A stretch of DNA of 42,984 nucleotides. Source: Gemmatimonadota bacterium. GTDB lineage: Bacteria > Gemmatimonadota > Gemmatimonadetes > Longimicrobiales > Gaopeijiaceae. Shown here in pieces: positions 33,893 to 42,974 of the stretch (position 1 is its first letter; the number at the start of each line of letters is the position of its first letter). The position numbers and the translations under genes were made by a program. The DNA lies in NCBI GenBank assembly GCA_028873845.1, contig JAPPNO010000041.1, forward strand, positions 1 to 42,984, given 5' to 3'. The notes under the pieces are model-generated. The model made no database searches and was not told the DNA's origin. It saw only the letters and a program-made list of their open reading frames with translations.

Positions 33893-34953
33893 GATTTCAC
33901 CATCCCGTCATCCAGCAACTGCTGAAAGTGTTCCACGATCGACTCCGCCCCGGGGCGGAATCTCATCCCCAGCGCCTCCCGCGCCCGCCGGTTATCGAAC
34001 CTCAACGGATAGCCCAGGTTCCGCTTCGCCACCGCCTGCGGAATGCCCCGTCGCGGCGCCAGCATCAGCGCCACCGCCCTGGAGACGGTCTGACGCGGAA
34101 ACGGGAACCCATCCCCGAAATGGTGCCGCAACACTTCCGCGATCTCGATCACGCTCAGCGATTCGCTGACCAGGATGTGGCGGCCGCACGCACCCGGTAT
34201 CATCCCCGCGCGAAGATGGCCCTCCGCCACGTCGCGCACATCGACGATCGCGAACTCCAGATCCGGAGCGCCGAAGGTGTAGTAGCCGTTGCCGAAGTCC
34301 AGCATCATCAGCACGCCCTCCGCCTTCGTGTGGGGGCTCAGGCCGGGGCCGAGCACCAGACCCGGGTTGACGACCACCAGGTCCCAGCGGTCCTGCGCGC
34401 CCGCCATCTCCCACGCCATCACCTCGGCGAGCCGCTTGGAGTAGGAATAGGGCTGATGCCGCTCGTTGCTGGTCGAGTTCCAGTGACTCTCGTCGAAGCG
34501 GTCCGCGCCAAGGTCCTCGAGGTCGGCGGCGTCCCCGTAGACGGCCACGATGCTGGAGGTGAGGACGACGCGCCGCACCGACGGGGTGCGGTTGGCCGCT
34601 TGAAGCACATTGCGCGTGCCCCGCGTGGCCGGGTCGACGAGATCGCGCACCGGGTCCCTGACATCGCGCACAATGAGGGGCGAGGCGGTGTGGAAGACGA
34701 GGGCGCAACCCGCCATGGCGCGGTCGAAGCCATCGGGATCCAGAAGGTCGGCCCGGAAGAAGGACAGCGTCCCGGGGCTGCGGGCCGCGATCTCGCGCAG
34801 GTGCGCGGTCTTTTTCGGGTCGCCGGGATCGCGCACGGTCGCATGAACATCGAAGCCGCGCTCCAGCAGCCTCTTGACGAGCCACGACGCGACATACCCG
34901 TTTCCACCTGTCACGAGTACCGGCCCCGGGGGTGGCAAGTTCTGGTCGGGCAT
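33889..34953 (-). CDS. NAD(P)-dependent epimerase/reductase, dihydroflavonol-reductase-like SDR
   Basis: 354 residues from the ATG at 34953. V-L-V-T-G-G-N-G-Y-V-A-S is the nucleotide-binding loop, followed by an A-T-V-R-D-P segment and the Y-S-Y-S-K catalytic pair. V-V-N-P-G-L-V-L-G-P matches extended SDRs of the dihydroflavonol-4-reductase/cinnamoyl-CoA-reductase type. The substrate is unknown. It is divergent from the permease gene with 85 bases between, and its stop overlaps the DUF4143 fragment by four bases. Confidence 0.82.
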   Translation of the reverse strand: MPDQNLPPPGPVLVTGGNGYVASWLVKRLLERGFDVHATVRDPGDPKKTAHLREIAARSPGTLSFFRADLLDPDGFDRAMAGCALVFHTASPLIVRDVRDPVRDLVDPATRGTRNVLQAANRTPSVRRVVLTSSIVAVYGDAADLEDLGADRFDESHWNSTSNERHQPYSYSKRLAEVMAWEMAGAQDRWDLVVVNPGLVLGPGLSPHTKAEGVLMMLDFGNGYYTFGAPDLEFAIVDVRDVAEGHLRAGMIPGACGRHILVSESLSVIEIAEVLRHHFGDGFPFPRQTVSRAVALMLAPRRGIPQAVAKRNLGYPLRFDNRRAREALGMRFRPGAESIVEHFQQLLDDGMVKS

Positions 34954-35038
34954 GATCCTCCGGTCGATTGGTGACTGTACGGACGGGACACACAAGCTAC
35001 CCTGTTCACCATTGGGGGCGAGAGGAGACGCAACACAG

Positions 35039-36784
35039 ATGACATCCGCACCGACGAAGGGCAGCGGCGGTCTCCGCTTCGCCGCGAACGAACCCCCGCC
35101 CCACCCCTTCTCCCTGGTGGTCGGGCTGCAGGTCGCGATCCTGGTGACCGTCCCGATCATCATCGTCACCACGATCGTGGCGCGGGTGGCGGACCAGAGC
35201 GACGCATACCTCTCCTGGGCGATCTTCGCCGGCATGGTGATCGGCGGGCTCATGACGATCGTGCAGTCGAAGCGGGTCGGACCGTTCGGGGCCGGCAACC
35301 TGATCGTGATGGGGACTTCCGGGGCCGCCATCGGCGTCGCGGTCCTCGCCCTGGTCACCGGCGGCCCCGCGCTGCTCGGCACGCTGGTCGTCGCGTCGGC
35401 GCTCTGCCAGTTCGGCTTCGCGGCCCGGCTGGCGCTGCTCAGGCGCATCATCACGCCGCTCGTATCGGGGGTCCTCCTGGCCCTCATCTCGGTAACGGTC
35501 ATGCCGATGGGCTTCGCCATGTTCACACGGGTCCCGGAGAGCGCCCACCCCGCCGCCGCGCCCGCGATCACCGCCGTGACGATCGTGACCGTCGTCGCCC
35601 TCATGCTCCGTGCCCCGCAGCGATTGCGAGCCTGGACCCCGATTCTCGGCATCGGCGCGGGTTGCACCGTCGCCGCCTTCTTCGGGGTGCTCGACTTCGC
35701 GCGGGTGGGCGAGGCCGCGTGGCTGGGCGTTCCCGCCATTGCCACGCCCGGCCTGGACCTCACCTTCGACTCCCGTTTCTGGGTGCTCCTGCCGGGCTTC
35801 CTCTTCGTCACCTTCGTCATCACCGTGCGCCAGGTCGGAGACGCGGTTCGCATGCAGCGCATTTCACGGCGCGAACCGAAGGCGGTCGATTTCCGCCGGG
35901 TGCAGGGGGCCGTGGCCGCGTGCGGATCGGGGACGCTGCTTTCGGGACTGGCCGGCATTCCGGCGCCGTGGCCGTACGCGGCGGGCATCGGTCTCGCCGG
36001 CGGGATCGGCATCGCCGCCCGCAGGGTCGGCGTCTACATCGGCGCCGTGTTCATCGCGCTCGCCTTCGTGCCCAAGATCGCCGCCCTGGTACTCTCGATC
36101 CCGGCGCCGGTGCTGGGCGCCTACATCGTGGTCATCTTCGGGATCGCCTTCGCGCAGGGCATGCGGGTCGTCTTCCGGGACGGACCCGAACGGCGCAACG
36201 CGCTCGTCGCGGGGCTCGCCTTCTGGATCGGCGCGGGCATCCAGTTCCAGGCCATCTTCCCCGGCCACCTGGCCACACCCACCGGGCGCATGCTGGCCAA
36301 CGGCCTGACCGCCGGCGGCCTCACCATCCTGCTCCTGAACCTGTTCATTCAGTACACCGGACCCCGCCGGCACAGGACCGAAGTGCGCTTGAGCGCCGAC
36401 CGCCAACCCGATCTCGACCGCTTCATGGTCGATTTCGCTGCCCGCTACAAGTGGCCCGCCCGAACGACGGAGCGCCTCCGGGCCGCCGCCGAGGAGGCGC
36501 TGCTGAGCCTGCTGCGGCAGGAGCAGGACGAACACGCGCCCGCAGCCGAGGGCCGCCGGCTGCGGGTGGTGGCCCGCAATCTCCGCGAGGGCGCGCTGCT
36601 GGAATTCACCGCGGCGACCCGCGCCGGCAATCTGGAGAACGAGATGTCGGTGCTGGCCCAGTCACCCGATCCAGCCGGCGAGCGCGACCTATCGCTGGCG
36701 CTGCTCCGCCATCACGCTTCGTCGGTGAAGCACCACCAGTACCACAATGTGGATATTCTGACGGTGCGGGTGAACCACTCGTGA
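35039..36784 (+). CDS. NCS2-like xanthine/uracil permease with RsbW-like C-terminal domain
   Basis: 581 residues from the ATG at 35039 (GAGGAG upstream). Residues ~20-440 contain about 12-14 membrane segments with G-x-G-N-L and the P-A-P-V-L-G-A-Y-I-V-V-I-F-G-I-A region of nucleobase/cation symporter-2 proteins. The last ~125 residues are soluble: E-R-L-R-A-A-A-E-E-A-L-L-S-L-L looks like the N-box helix of HATPase anti-sigma/RsbW domains, and the end (D-L-S-L-A-L-L-R-H ... V-D-I-L-T-V-R-V) like its last strand. A clear D-x-G-x-G ATP box is not seen. The fusion suggests transport coupled to a signalling-type domain. Confidence 0.7.
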   Translation: MTSAPTKGSGGLRFAANEPPPHPFSLVVGLQVAILVTVPIIIVTTIVARVADQSDAYLSWAIFAGMVIGGLMTIVQSKRVGPFGAGNLIVMGTSGAAIGVAVLALVTGGPALLGTLVVASALCQFGFAARLALLRRIITPLVSGVLLALISVTVMPMGFAMFTRVPESAHPAAAPAITAVTIVTVVALMLRAPQRLRAWTPILGIGAGCTVAAFFGVLDFARVGEAAWLGVPAIATPGLDLTFDSRFWVLLPGFLFVTFVITVRQVGDAVRMQRISRREPKAVDFRRVQGAVAACGSGTLLSGLAGIPAPWPYAAGIGLAGGIGIAARRVGVYIGAVFIALAFVPKIAALVLSIPAPVLGAYIVVIFGIAFAQGMRVVFRDGPERRNALVAGLAFWIGAGIQFQAIFPGHLATPTGRMLANGLTAGGLTILLLNLFIQYTGPRRHRTEVRLSADRQPDLDRFMVDFAARYKWPARTTERLRAAAEEALLSLLRQEQDEHAPAAEGRRLRVVARNLREGALLEFTAATRAGNLENEMSVLAQSPDPAGERDLSLALLRHHASSVKHHQYHNVDILTVRVNHS

Positions 36785-36904
36785 CAGATTCGCGGACATA
36801 TTCAGGGTAGAATCTGTCACCGAATCGCACGGAATCCTCACTGAAACCGGGATGGAAGGCTTCGAAAAAGCGTCTGGGGACAGATTCCATGGTGAATCTG
36901 TCAC
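36781..36904. repeat. Two hairpins built from GACAGATTC repeats
   Basis: GTGACAGATTC (36781-36791) and GAATCTGTCAC (36810-36820) are perfectly complementary. A second pair, GACAGATTC (36879-36887) and GAATCTGTC (36894-36902), has the same stem with a six-base loop. The first starts on the permease stop codon. Such repeated palindromes resemble REP/BIME units. The same GACAGAT string appears in the tandem array at 7404. Confidence 0.6.
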
Positions 36905-36939
36905 GGAGATCACGGACAGTCAGGTGCGATAGGCAACCA

Positions 36940-37814
36940 TCAGGCCCCTTGGGCCCACTCGACCAGCTCCTCGACCGCACCGCATTCGAAGACCTTGGCG
37001 GCGACCGCCGCAAGGCGCTCCGGGTCCGAGATGCGCGCGAGGACCGGGGCGAGTTCTTCGGCGGCCTCGGGACCGAACCTCCGGGTGACCATTCGCAGGA
37101 CCATGGCGCGTTCTCCCTTCTCGATCCCCTTCTCCATCCCCTGCTCGATCAGCTCGTCCCCCCATTGCCGCACCCGCTCGACCAGCGTCGTCATCTGTCC
37201 CTCCTCGTCCCTGGTGATCCTGAATTCCCTTTCCGCGCCCTCCGGGCCGACCCGCGGAGCCAGCACCAGCTCGACCCACGCTTCGAGGTGGGCCGCGAGC
37301 CTCCGGTCGCGACGCTCCTCGATCCAGTCCGCGGCCGACTCCACCAGCTCGTCCAGCTGCTCCAGCGAGTCCGCCCTTTCGAGATCCGCGATCAGCTCGA
37401 GCACGTTCTCCGGCGGTTTCCCGTCGGGATCGCGCTGCCGAAGATCGACGACAAGATATCGGTGGAGGGGCAGATGGCCAAGCAGCTCGCGCGGCACCGC
37501 GGCGAAGAGTTCGCGGAGGTCGGTCGGCGCGGTCCATCGCCGCTCGCCGTTGTAAACGACGACGGGCAGCAGCGGCGGGAGCTCGCCGCCTGGGCCGAGA
37601 TCCGGACCTGCCAGAGCATGTCGGCGTGGCGCCGGCCCAGCACCTTGGTCACGAAGCTCGCCGGGAGGCGCTCCAGGGTCGGGAGGTCGAGGCGCCGGAC
37701 GAGGTCGCGGGCAGCGGCGCGCAGCGTGTCGGCGACGGTCTCCTGGCGTGAGAACAGCGCCTTGTAGGCCGCGTCGTGTTTGGGTGGTTCCGGCGGCTTG
37801 GGGGGGTTCGGCAT
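36940..37814 (-). pseudogene. Rpn-type PD-(D/E)XK recombination nuclease/transposase, broken
   Basis: The N-terminal part (K-H-D-A-A-Y-K-A-L-F-S) and the R-R-H-A-D-M-L-W-Q-V-R segment are in one frame from ATG 37814. The V-V-V-Y-N-G-E part follows in a second frame and the C-terminus (36940-37497) in the same. Between W-Q-V-R and P-P-L-L-P-V-V-V-Y-N-G about 45 residues of the usual domain, including part of the nuclease core, are missing and the frame changes near 37590. The protein cannot be functional. Confidence 0.75.
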
Positions 37815-37951
37815 CGTGCGCGGGGTGTCCGGGGTTTGAGTCACAACCGCAGTTGGCGTTCCCCGCGCCCGCCGGAGCAGGCCCCGTCTCCTCCCCGCGC
37901 CGGGCACGCCCGCGACGCGCTCCACAAACGGCTCGTGAGGGGCCGCCCCCA

Positions 37952-40900
37952 TCAGAACCGGATCCGCGCCCCCAGCTGCGCCCGCCTCGTATCCCCCAGC
38001 CCGCTGCGGATCGTTCCGTCGAAGTTGAACAGCAGCGACCCCTGGGCGGTGTCGAGCGAGTTGTCCGCGTTGGTCAGGTTGAACACCTCGAAGACGGGTT
38101 CGACCGTGCGCCCGCCCCCCACCGCAAACGGACGCGACACCTTCACGTCCCAGGTGAAGAACGCGTTGTCCCGCCTGAGCGTGTTGCGCTCCAGGATCGA
38201 GCCGTCCGCGCAGATCCGGTCCGTCGGCTGGCTGGCCCGCTCCCCCCGGCGCGCGCAGCTCTCCGAGACGGGCGACGCCGACAGGTACCGCACGATGTTG
38301 CTGAAGGCGACTTCGCCCGGCAGCGAAAAGGCCAGGTAGCCGGTGGCCTTGTGGCGGCGGTCCCGGTCCGACCAGCCGTACTCGGGAGCGAGATTGGAGG
38401 CGTCGGCGTAGCGGAAGGTGAAGGGGTCGCGTTCGTTGTCGTCGTCGGACCTGTCGAGGGAGAGGGTGTAGCTCAGGTCGAAGGTGAGCAGGTCGTCGAA
38501 CGCGCGCTGGCCGCGCAGCCCGGCGGTGACCGCATGATAGCGCGACCGGGCGGTGCTCTCGGCCGAGGTCAGCGTGCCGATCCCGCCGCCTCCCGGGTGG
38601 GTGCCGATCCCGTAGGGCGACCCGAAAGCGGGGTCGTTCCGGTTGACGAAGCGGAAGAGGTGGTCGGTACGCGCGTGCTGGTACGAAAGGCTCGCGGCCA
38701 CCCCGGGCCCCACCTCCCGCTCCACTTCGCCCGCGAACGACCAGGTGCGCGGCAGCTCAAGGTCCTTGGCCGTGACATGGATGTCGGGCAGGAAAGGCGG
38801 AGTCGTGCTGCCGTCGATGAGGTCGCCGATCGCGGGCGGCCCCTGCCCGGGCAGGCCGAAGCTGCTCCGGAAGAAGATCTGCTGGAAGGCGCCGTTCGTG
38901 GTCACGCTCTGGGCGAAGACCAGGATGGGGATGCGCGAATGGTACGCGCCGGCGTTCAGCCGCAGGACGGTGCGCTCGTCGCCGGTGACGTCCCATGCGA
39001 GCCCGAAGCGGGGCTGGAAGTTGTCCAGGTCGTCGGGGATGGTGCCTCCGGAGGGGAACCGCGGGTCGTCCAGATACGGGGCGTAGAAGGTGGCCTCCGG
39101 CTCGACCACGATATCGGGGTGCCAGGTACCCTCCCAGCGCAGACCCAGGTTCAATGTCAGCCGGTCGCTCGGCTTCCAGGTGTCCTGCACGAAGAACGCC
39201 AGCTCGTTCACGCCGAAGTCGCCGAAACCCAGCCGGTCCGGCGCCACCCCCGGCACCGTCCCCGACTGCAGGTACACGAGCACCGGTCCGGTGATGTCAG
39301 TCCCCTCCGGACACTGGCCGTTCGCGCTGTCGGAGCCGTCCGAACAGGTGACGTAGCCCGGCCCCTGCGTCACGAAGTTGATGAAGCCGTCGACCGAATC
39401 GAAGATGTAGCGCCCGTTGGCGAAGCCGATGAACTGCTGCGTGATCCCCGTCCGGTTGTACTCGACGCCTGTCTTGAAGAGGTGGCGGCCGCGAAGCCAC
39501 GACCAGTTGTCCACGACCTGGAGGCGCGTGTCGTACGCGGGATCGATGGGAAGGAAGAAGGGCAGCCCGATGCGGAAGCCGTCGGCGAAATCCATGCCGA
39601 TGTCGGGGAAGGGGCGGCCGCCCAGTGTCTCGAACTGCGGCGTCGCGGGCACGGTCGCATCCGGCATGAGGGGGCCGTCGTACCAGCGGACCCGGTCCTC
39701 GCGGGCCCACTGCAGGCGCAGCTCGTGCGACAGGGTGCTGCTGAGCAGCGACCGCCAGCTCGCGTTGAAGGCGTGCGCCTCGTCGGTCTCGATCCCGTTG
39801 GCCGAGAGTCCCCACGAGTCCACGTCGAAGGTGCCGTTGAGCTGCTCGGACCAGTTGTAGTTGTACTTGAAGGAGAGCTGGTTGCTGCCGTCGAGGTGGA
39901 CGTCGGTCTTGACGAGGAGGGCGCGCGCGTCGTCGGTACGGTCGATGGGCCCGAATTCGTCCTCGAAGAGACCGGGCCACTGCGTGGTCAGGAAGCTGCG
40001 CAGCCTGGCCAGGTTCTCGGGGCTGCTGCCCAGCCGGTGCTGCTGCTTGGTCTCGGTCGCCCTCTGCTGGTCGTACGCCACGAAGAAGAAGGCGCGGTCG
40101 CGCGCGATGGGACCGCCGAGGGTGAAGCCGAACTGGCTGCGCAGGAAGTCCGGCTCGCCCGCCTGCACCGCAACCGGGTACGCCGCCGACACGCCGTCCC
40201 ACTGGCCGAAGTAGTGCGCGGATCCGGCCAGCTCGTTGGTCCCCGACTTCGTGATCACATTCACGAACCCGCCGGCCGAACGTCCGAACTCGGCCGCCGC
40301 CCCCTGGTTCACCACCACCACTTCCTCGATGGCGTCCTGGCTGAAGGTGAAGGCCGGCCGCTGGCCCCCCCGCTGCTCGCCGAAGAAGGGGTTGTTGAAG
40401 TCGGCCCCGTCGACGATGAAGTTGTTGAAGATGCCGCGCTGGCCGCTGATGTTGAGCTCGTCGCCGTCGGGGCCTTGCGAGATCGCGACGCCGGGGGTGA
40501 GGAGCGCGAAGTCCAGGTAGTTGCGGCCGTTGTTGGGCAGTCCGTCCACGACCTCTTCGCTGAGGCGGGTGGAGCTGGTGACGTCTTCGGGGTGGACGAG
40601 GTGCTCGCGGGCTCCCTCGACGGTGATTCCCTCGAGCTCGACTGCGCCGAATTGGAGGGTTAGCGCAAGTTCCTCGCCGACGCGGAGGACGAGGCCGCGG
40701 GCGGTGGCCGTGCCGAGCTGGTCGTCGGCGCGCGCGGTCACGTCGTAGGTGCCGATGGGGAGGAGCGGTCGCACGAAGGTGCCGGCCGGGGTCGTGCGCA
40801 CGGTGGTGAGGAGCGCGGTCTCGCGGTGGGAGAACTCGACGGCCGCTCCGGCGATGGGGGCGCCGGCCGGGTCGCGAACCACGCCGCGGATTACGCCGGT

Positions 40901-41002
40901 GGTGGCCTGCGCCTGGGCGGCGGCGGGGGGCGGGGGGGCGAGAAGGGAGGCGGCGGCGGCCAGGAGGGCGATGCGCATTGAAGAGCGGGCAGTGGCGTGC
41001 AT
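37952..41002 (-). CDS. TonB-dependent outer-membrane receptor with CarboxypepD-reg-like N-terminus
   Basis: 1016 residues from the ATG at 41002 (an alternative is 40978). A signal peptide rich in Ala/Pro ends A-A-A-Q. Residues ~35-115 form the carboxypeptidase-regulatory-like fold (G-V-I-R-G-V-V-R-D-P-A-G-A-P-I-A-G-A). The plug follows (L-S-E-E-V-V-D-G-L-P-N-N-G-R-N-Y, then V-N-V-I-T-K-S-G-T-N), and the barrel ends in a C-terminal aromatic (A-R-I-R-F). Large size and plug style match OAR-type receptors of Gemmatimonadota/Acidobacteria relatives. Substrate unknown; no SusD partner is adjacent. Confidence 0.9.
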   Translation of the reverse strand: MHATARSSMRIALLAAAASLLAPPPPAAAQAQATTGVIRGVVRDPAGAPIAGAAVEFSHRETALLTTVRTTPAGTFVRPLLPIGTYDVTARADDQLGTATARGLVLRVGEELALTLQFGAVELEGITVEGAREHLVHPEDVTSSTRLSEEVVDGLPNNGRNYLDFALLTPGVAISQGPDGDELNISGQRGIFNNFIVDGADFNNPFFGEQRGGQRPAFTFSQDAIEEVVVVNQGAAAEFGRSAGGFVNVITKSGTNELAGSAHYFGQWDGVSAAYPVAVQAGEPDFLRSQFGFTLGGPIARDRAFFFVAYDQQRATETKQQHRLGSSPENLARLRSFLTTQWPGLFEDEFGPIDRTDDARALLVKTDVHLDGSNQLSFKYNYNWSEQLNGTFDVDSWGLSANGIETDEAHAFNASWRSLLSSTLSHELRLQWAREDRVRWYDGPLMPDATVPATPQFETLGGRPFPDIGMDFADGFRIGLPFFLPIDPAYDTRLQVVDNWSWLRGRHLFKTGVEYNRTGITQQFIGFANGRYIFDSVDGFINFVTQGPGYVTCSDGSDSANGQCPEGTDITGPVLVYLQSGTVPGVAPDRLGFGDFGVNELAFFVQDTWKPSDRLTLNLGLRWEGTWHPDIVVEPEATFYAPYLDDPRFPSGGTIPDDLDNFQPRFGLAWDVTGDERTVLRLNAGAYHSRIPILVFAQSVTTNGAFQQIFFRSSFGLPGQGPPAIGDLIDGSTTPPFLPDIHVTAKDLELPRTWSFAGEVEREVGPGVAASLSYQHARTDHLFRFVNRNDPAFGSPYGIGTHPGGGGIGTLTSAESTARSRYHAVTAGLRGQRAFDDLLTFDLSYTLSLDRSDDDNERDPFTFRYADASNLAPEYGWSDRDRRHKATGYLAFSLPGEVAFSNIVRYLSASPVSESCARRGERASQPTDRICADGSILERNTLRRDNAFFTWDVKVSRPFAVGGGRTVEPVFEVFNLTNADNSLDTAQGSLLFNFDGTIRSGLGDTRRAQLGARIRF

Positions 41003-41164
41003 AGTCAAGGAAAAAGGGACCTTCTGATTGGGCGACGAACTTTCCGGAAACGCCAAGTTACCTCCCTCCGGCGGCTTGGCGGAAGCCCAGGCAGCCCGCG
41101 GGCAGGAGTCCACCGGCCGTCGAGCGGATTTGACATGGCCCGGTCCGACGAAAAAAGATGCAAC

Positions 41165-41782
41165 ATGTCCCTCCCCTTCGATCCCCTGGTCCCGCGCACT
41201 CTTCGCCTGCCCGAAGTCGTTGCCCGGCGTCGTGCCATGCTGAGTGCGCCCCACGTCAGACCCCTCAACGAATTCGCCCGGCGGCTTCAGTTGGAGCAGC
41301 CGGAATCGACGGTCCCCCACTTCGATCCATTCGACGGAGGCACGGCGGCACGCATTCTGTTCCTCTTCGAGAAGGCCGGGCCCAAGACGGATGCGAGCAG
41401 TCTGCGCGGTTCCGGGTTCGTGTCGCGGGACAACGACGGGCGGAGCGCCGAATGGACCTTCCGGCTCATGCGCCTCGCCGGCATACCGCGATCGCTGACG
41501 GTGATCTGGAACGTGGTGCCGTGGTGGGACAGGAAACGAGCCGCGTCACCGGAACAGCTGCGCGAAGGCGTGGCCCATGTCAGAGAAGTCGTCGCGCTTC
41601 TGCCGTTCCTCGACACCATCATGTTCGTGGGCGACAGGACCGCAACGGCCAAGCGGATGCTGAGCGACCTGCCCTACCGGAACTACCGGTCCTACCATCC
41701 GTCGCCGAAGGTGAAGGCCGAGTGGGCCGCGAAGTGGCTCGGCATTCCCGATGAATGGTCGCAGGTGATGGAAGGGCGGTAG
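41165..41782 (+). CDS. Uracil-DNA-glycosylase-superfamily protein
   Basis: 205 residues from ATG 41165 (ATG 41135 also possible; neither has a strong ribosome site). I-L-F-L-F-E-K-A-G-P-K, G-S-G-F-V-S-R-D-N and V-I-W-N-V-V-P-W-W, with M-F-V-G-D-R and S-Y-H-P-S-P near the end, are the motifs of UDG-like proteins that remove uracil or act on related bases. The exact UDG family cannot be fixed. Divergent from the TonB receptor with about 160 bases between. Confidence 0.78.
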   Translation: MSLPFDPLVPRTLRLPEVVARRRAMLSAPHVRPLNEFARRLQLEQPESTVPHFDPFDGGTAARILFLFEKAGPKTDASSLRGSGFVSRDNDGRSAEWTFRLMRLAGIPRSLTVIWNVVPWWDRKRAASPEQLREGVAHVREVVALLPFLDTIMFVGDRTATAKRMLSDLPYRNYRSYHPSPKVKAEWAAKWLGIPDEWSQVMEGR

Positions 41783-42092
41783 GCGGGGTTTCGGTGGCGA
41801 AGCACATCGGCCGGAGGGGCCTGGCAGCCCGTGGACAAAATCCCCCCGGCATTCGAACGGCGATGCATCCGCGCTGGCCGCTTCGCTTCACCTGTCCACG
41901 CTGTAAAGTGTACATAACACTATGTAACTTCTGCTATACATTTGGCCGCTCCAAGGCTGCGCTCTGCGTTGCTCCTCAGGCGAATAGCTCTGCTATTCCC
42001 CCTTCGTCGCGCCTTGCCAGCCCGGCGCCTCACCGCTCTCGGTGCTCGCGGGACGTTATCCACGGACTGCTGGAGGAGGATGCAGGACCGGA
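41783..42092. other. Intergenic region with AT-rich element, copy 3 (left half)
   Basis: ATGTAA at 41922-41927, a seven-base spacer, then TATACATTTGG (41935-41945) match copy 1 in sequence and spacing; the right half is absent. Just before it TACATA/TATGTA forms a palindrome (41911-41926). A small hairpin GAATAG/CTATTC follows near 41985. No gene recognised. Confidence 0.45.
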
Positions 42093-42974
42093 ATGAGCGT
42101 TCCGCCCGCAACCGTGATCCCGATCGGCGGGGGCACGACGATCGTGGACCTGGGTTTCCGGGACCGCGCGGGAATCATCGGGGTGAACGTGCTGGAATGC
42201 GCCGACGGGATCGCGCTGGTCGATCCCGGTCCCGAGGTGCGGTTGCCGGCCCTTCGTGCGGGCCTGGCGGGGATGGGGCGCACGATGGAAGAGGTGCGCG
42301 CCGTCCTGTTGACGCACATTCACCTCGATCACGCGACGGCCGCCGGGGCGATCGTGAGGGAGGCCCCCGGCGCGAGTGTGTACGTGCACGCGGTGGGCGC
42401 GCCGCACATGGCCGACCCGGCCCGGCTGCTGGCCTCGGCGGCGCGGATATACGGGGACGCGATGGCAGCGCTCTGGGGCGATTTTCTTCCCGTGCCGGGG
42501 GGGGCGCTGAAGGTGGTGGACGAGGGGGATGTGGTGGCCCTCGGCGGCCGCCGCCTCGAGGTCGCGTACGTTCCCGGGCACGCGAAGCACCACGTGGCCT
42601 ACTACGAAGCCGCGACGGGGACCGCGTGGGTCGGGGACGTGGGGGGGATACGGATCGGGAACGGTCCGGCGCTCCCGGTCACGCCGCCGCCGGACATCGA
42701 CATCGAGGTGTGGAAGACGAGCATGGAGCGTGTGACGGAGTGGGCGCCGGAGCGCATCGTGGCGACGCACTTCGGGGCGTACGGTGACGTGCGCGGGCAT
42801 TTTGCAGAACTGCGCGAGGGGCTGGATGCGTGGGCGGGGGGTGTGTGGTGGTGGTGTGGTGGTCGGTCCCCGTTTTCTTCGCGGGGGGGGGGGGGGTGGG
42901 GGCCGCGCCCGGGGGGGGGGCGCCCGGGGGGGGCCGCGGCGCCGCCCAGGCCGGAGTGGCCGTTGGTGTACTGA
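42093..42974 (+). CDS. MBL-fold metallo-hydrolase, C-terminus uncertain
   Basis: About 293 residues from the ATG at 42093. The metal site T-H75-I-H77-L-D79-H80 is followed by P-G-H-A-K-H-H, G-D-V-G-G and A-T-H-F-G, the order of metallo-beta-lactamase-fold hydrolases. Substrate unknown. The last ~45 residues come from a stretch with G-runs of up to 13 and a Trp/Gly/Pro composition unlike the rest, so the true end is unreliable. Confidence 0.8.
   Translation: MSVPPATVIPIGGGTTIVDLGFRDRAGIIGVNVLECADGIALVDPGPEVRLPALRAGLAGMGRTMEEVRAVLLTHIHLDHATAAGAIVREAPGASVYVHAVGAPHMADPARLLASAARIYGDAMAALWGDFLPVPGGALKVVDEGDVVALGGRRLEVAYVPGHAKHHVAYYEAATGTAWVGDVGGIRIGNGPALPVTPPPDIDIEVWKTSMERVTEWAPERIVATHFGAYGDVRGHFAELREGLDAWAGGVWWWCGGRSPFSSRGGGGWGPRPGGGRPGGAAAPPRPEWPLVY

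Noticed and set aside
34954-36012. Minus-strand extension of the SDR reading frame across the permease gene
   Set aside because: The extension is low-complexity, antisense to the permease, and the SDR fold begins cleanly at ATG 34953.
37748-40663. A 971-codon open frame antisense to the TonB-dependent receptor
   Set aside because: High GC makes long antisense frames common. The translation has no recognisable domain, while the minus strand encodes a complete receptor.
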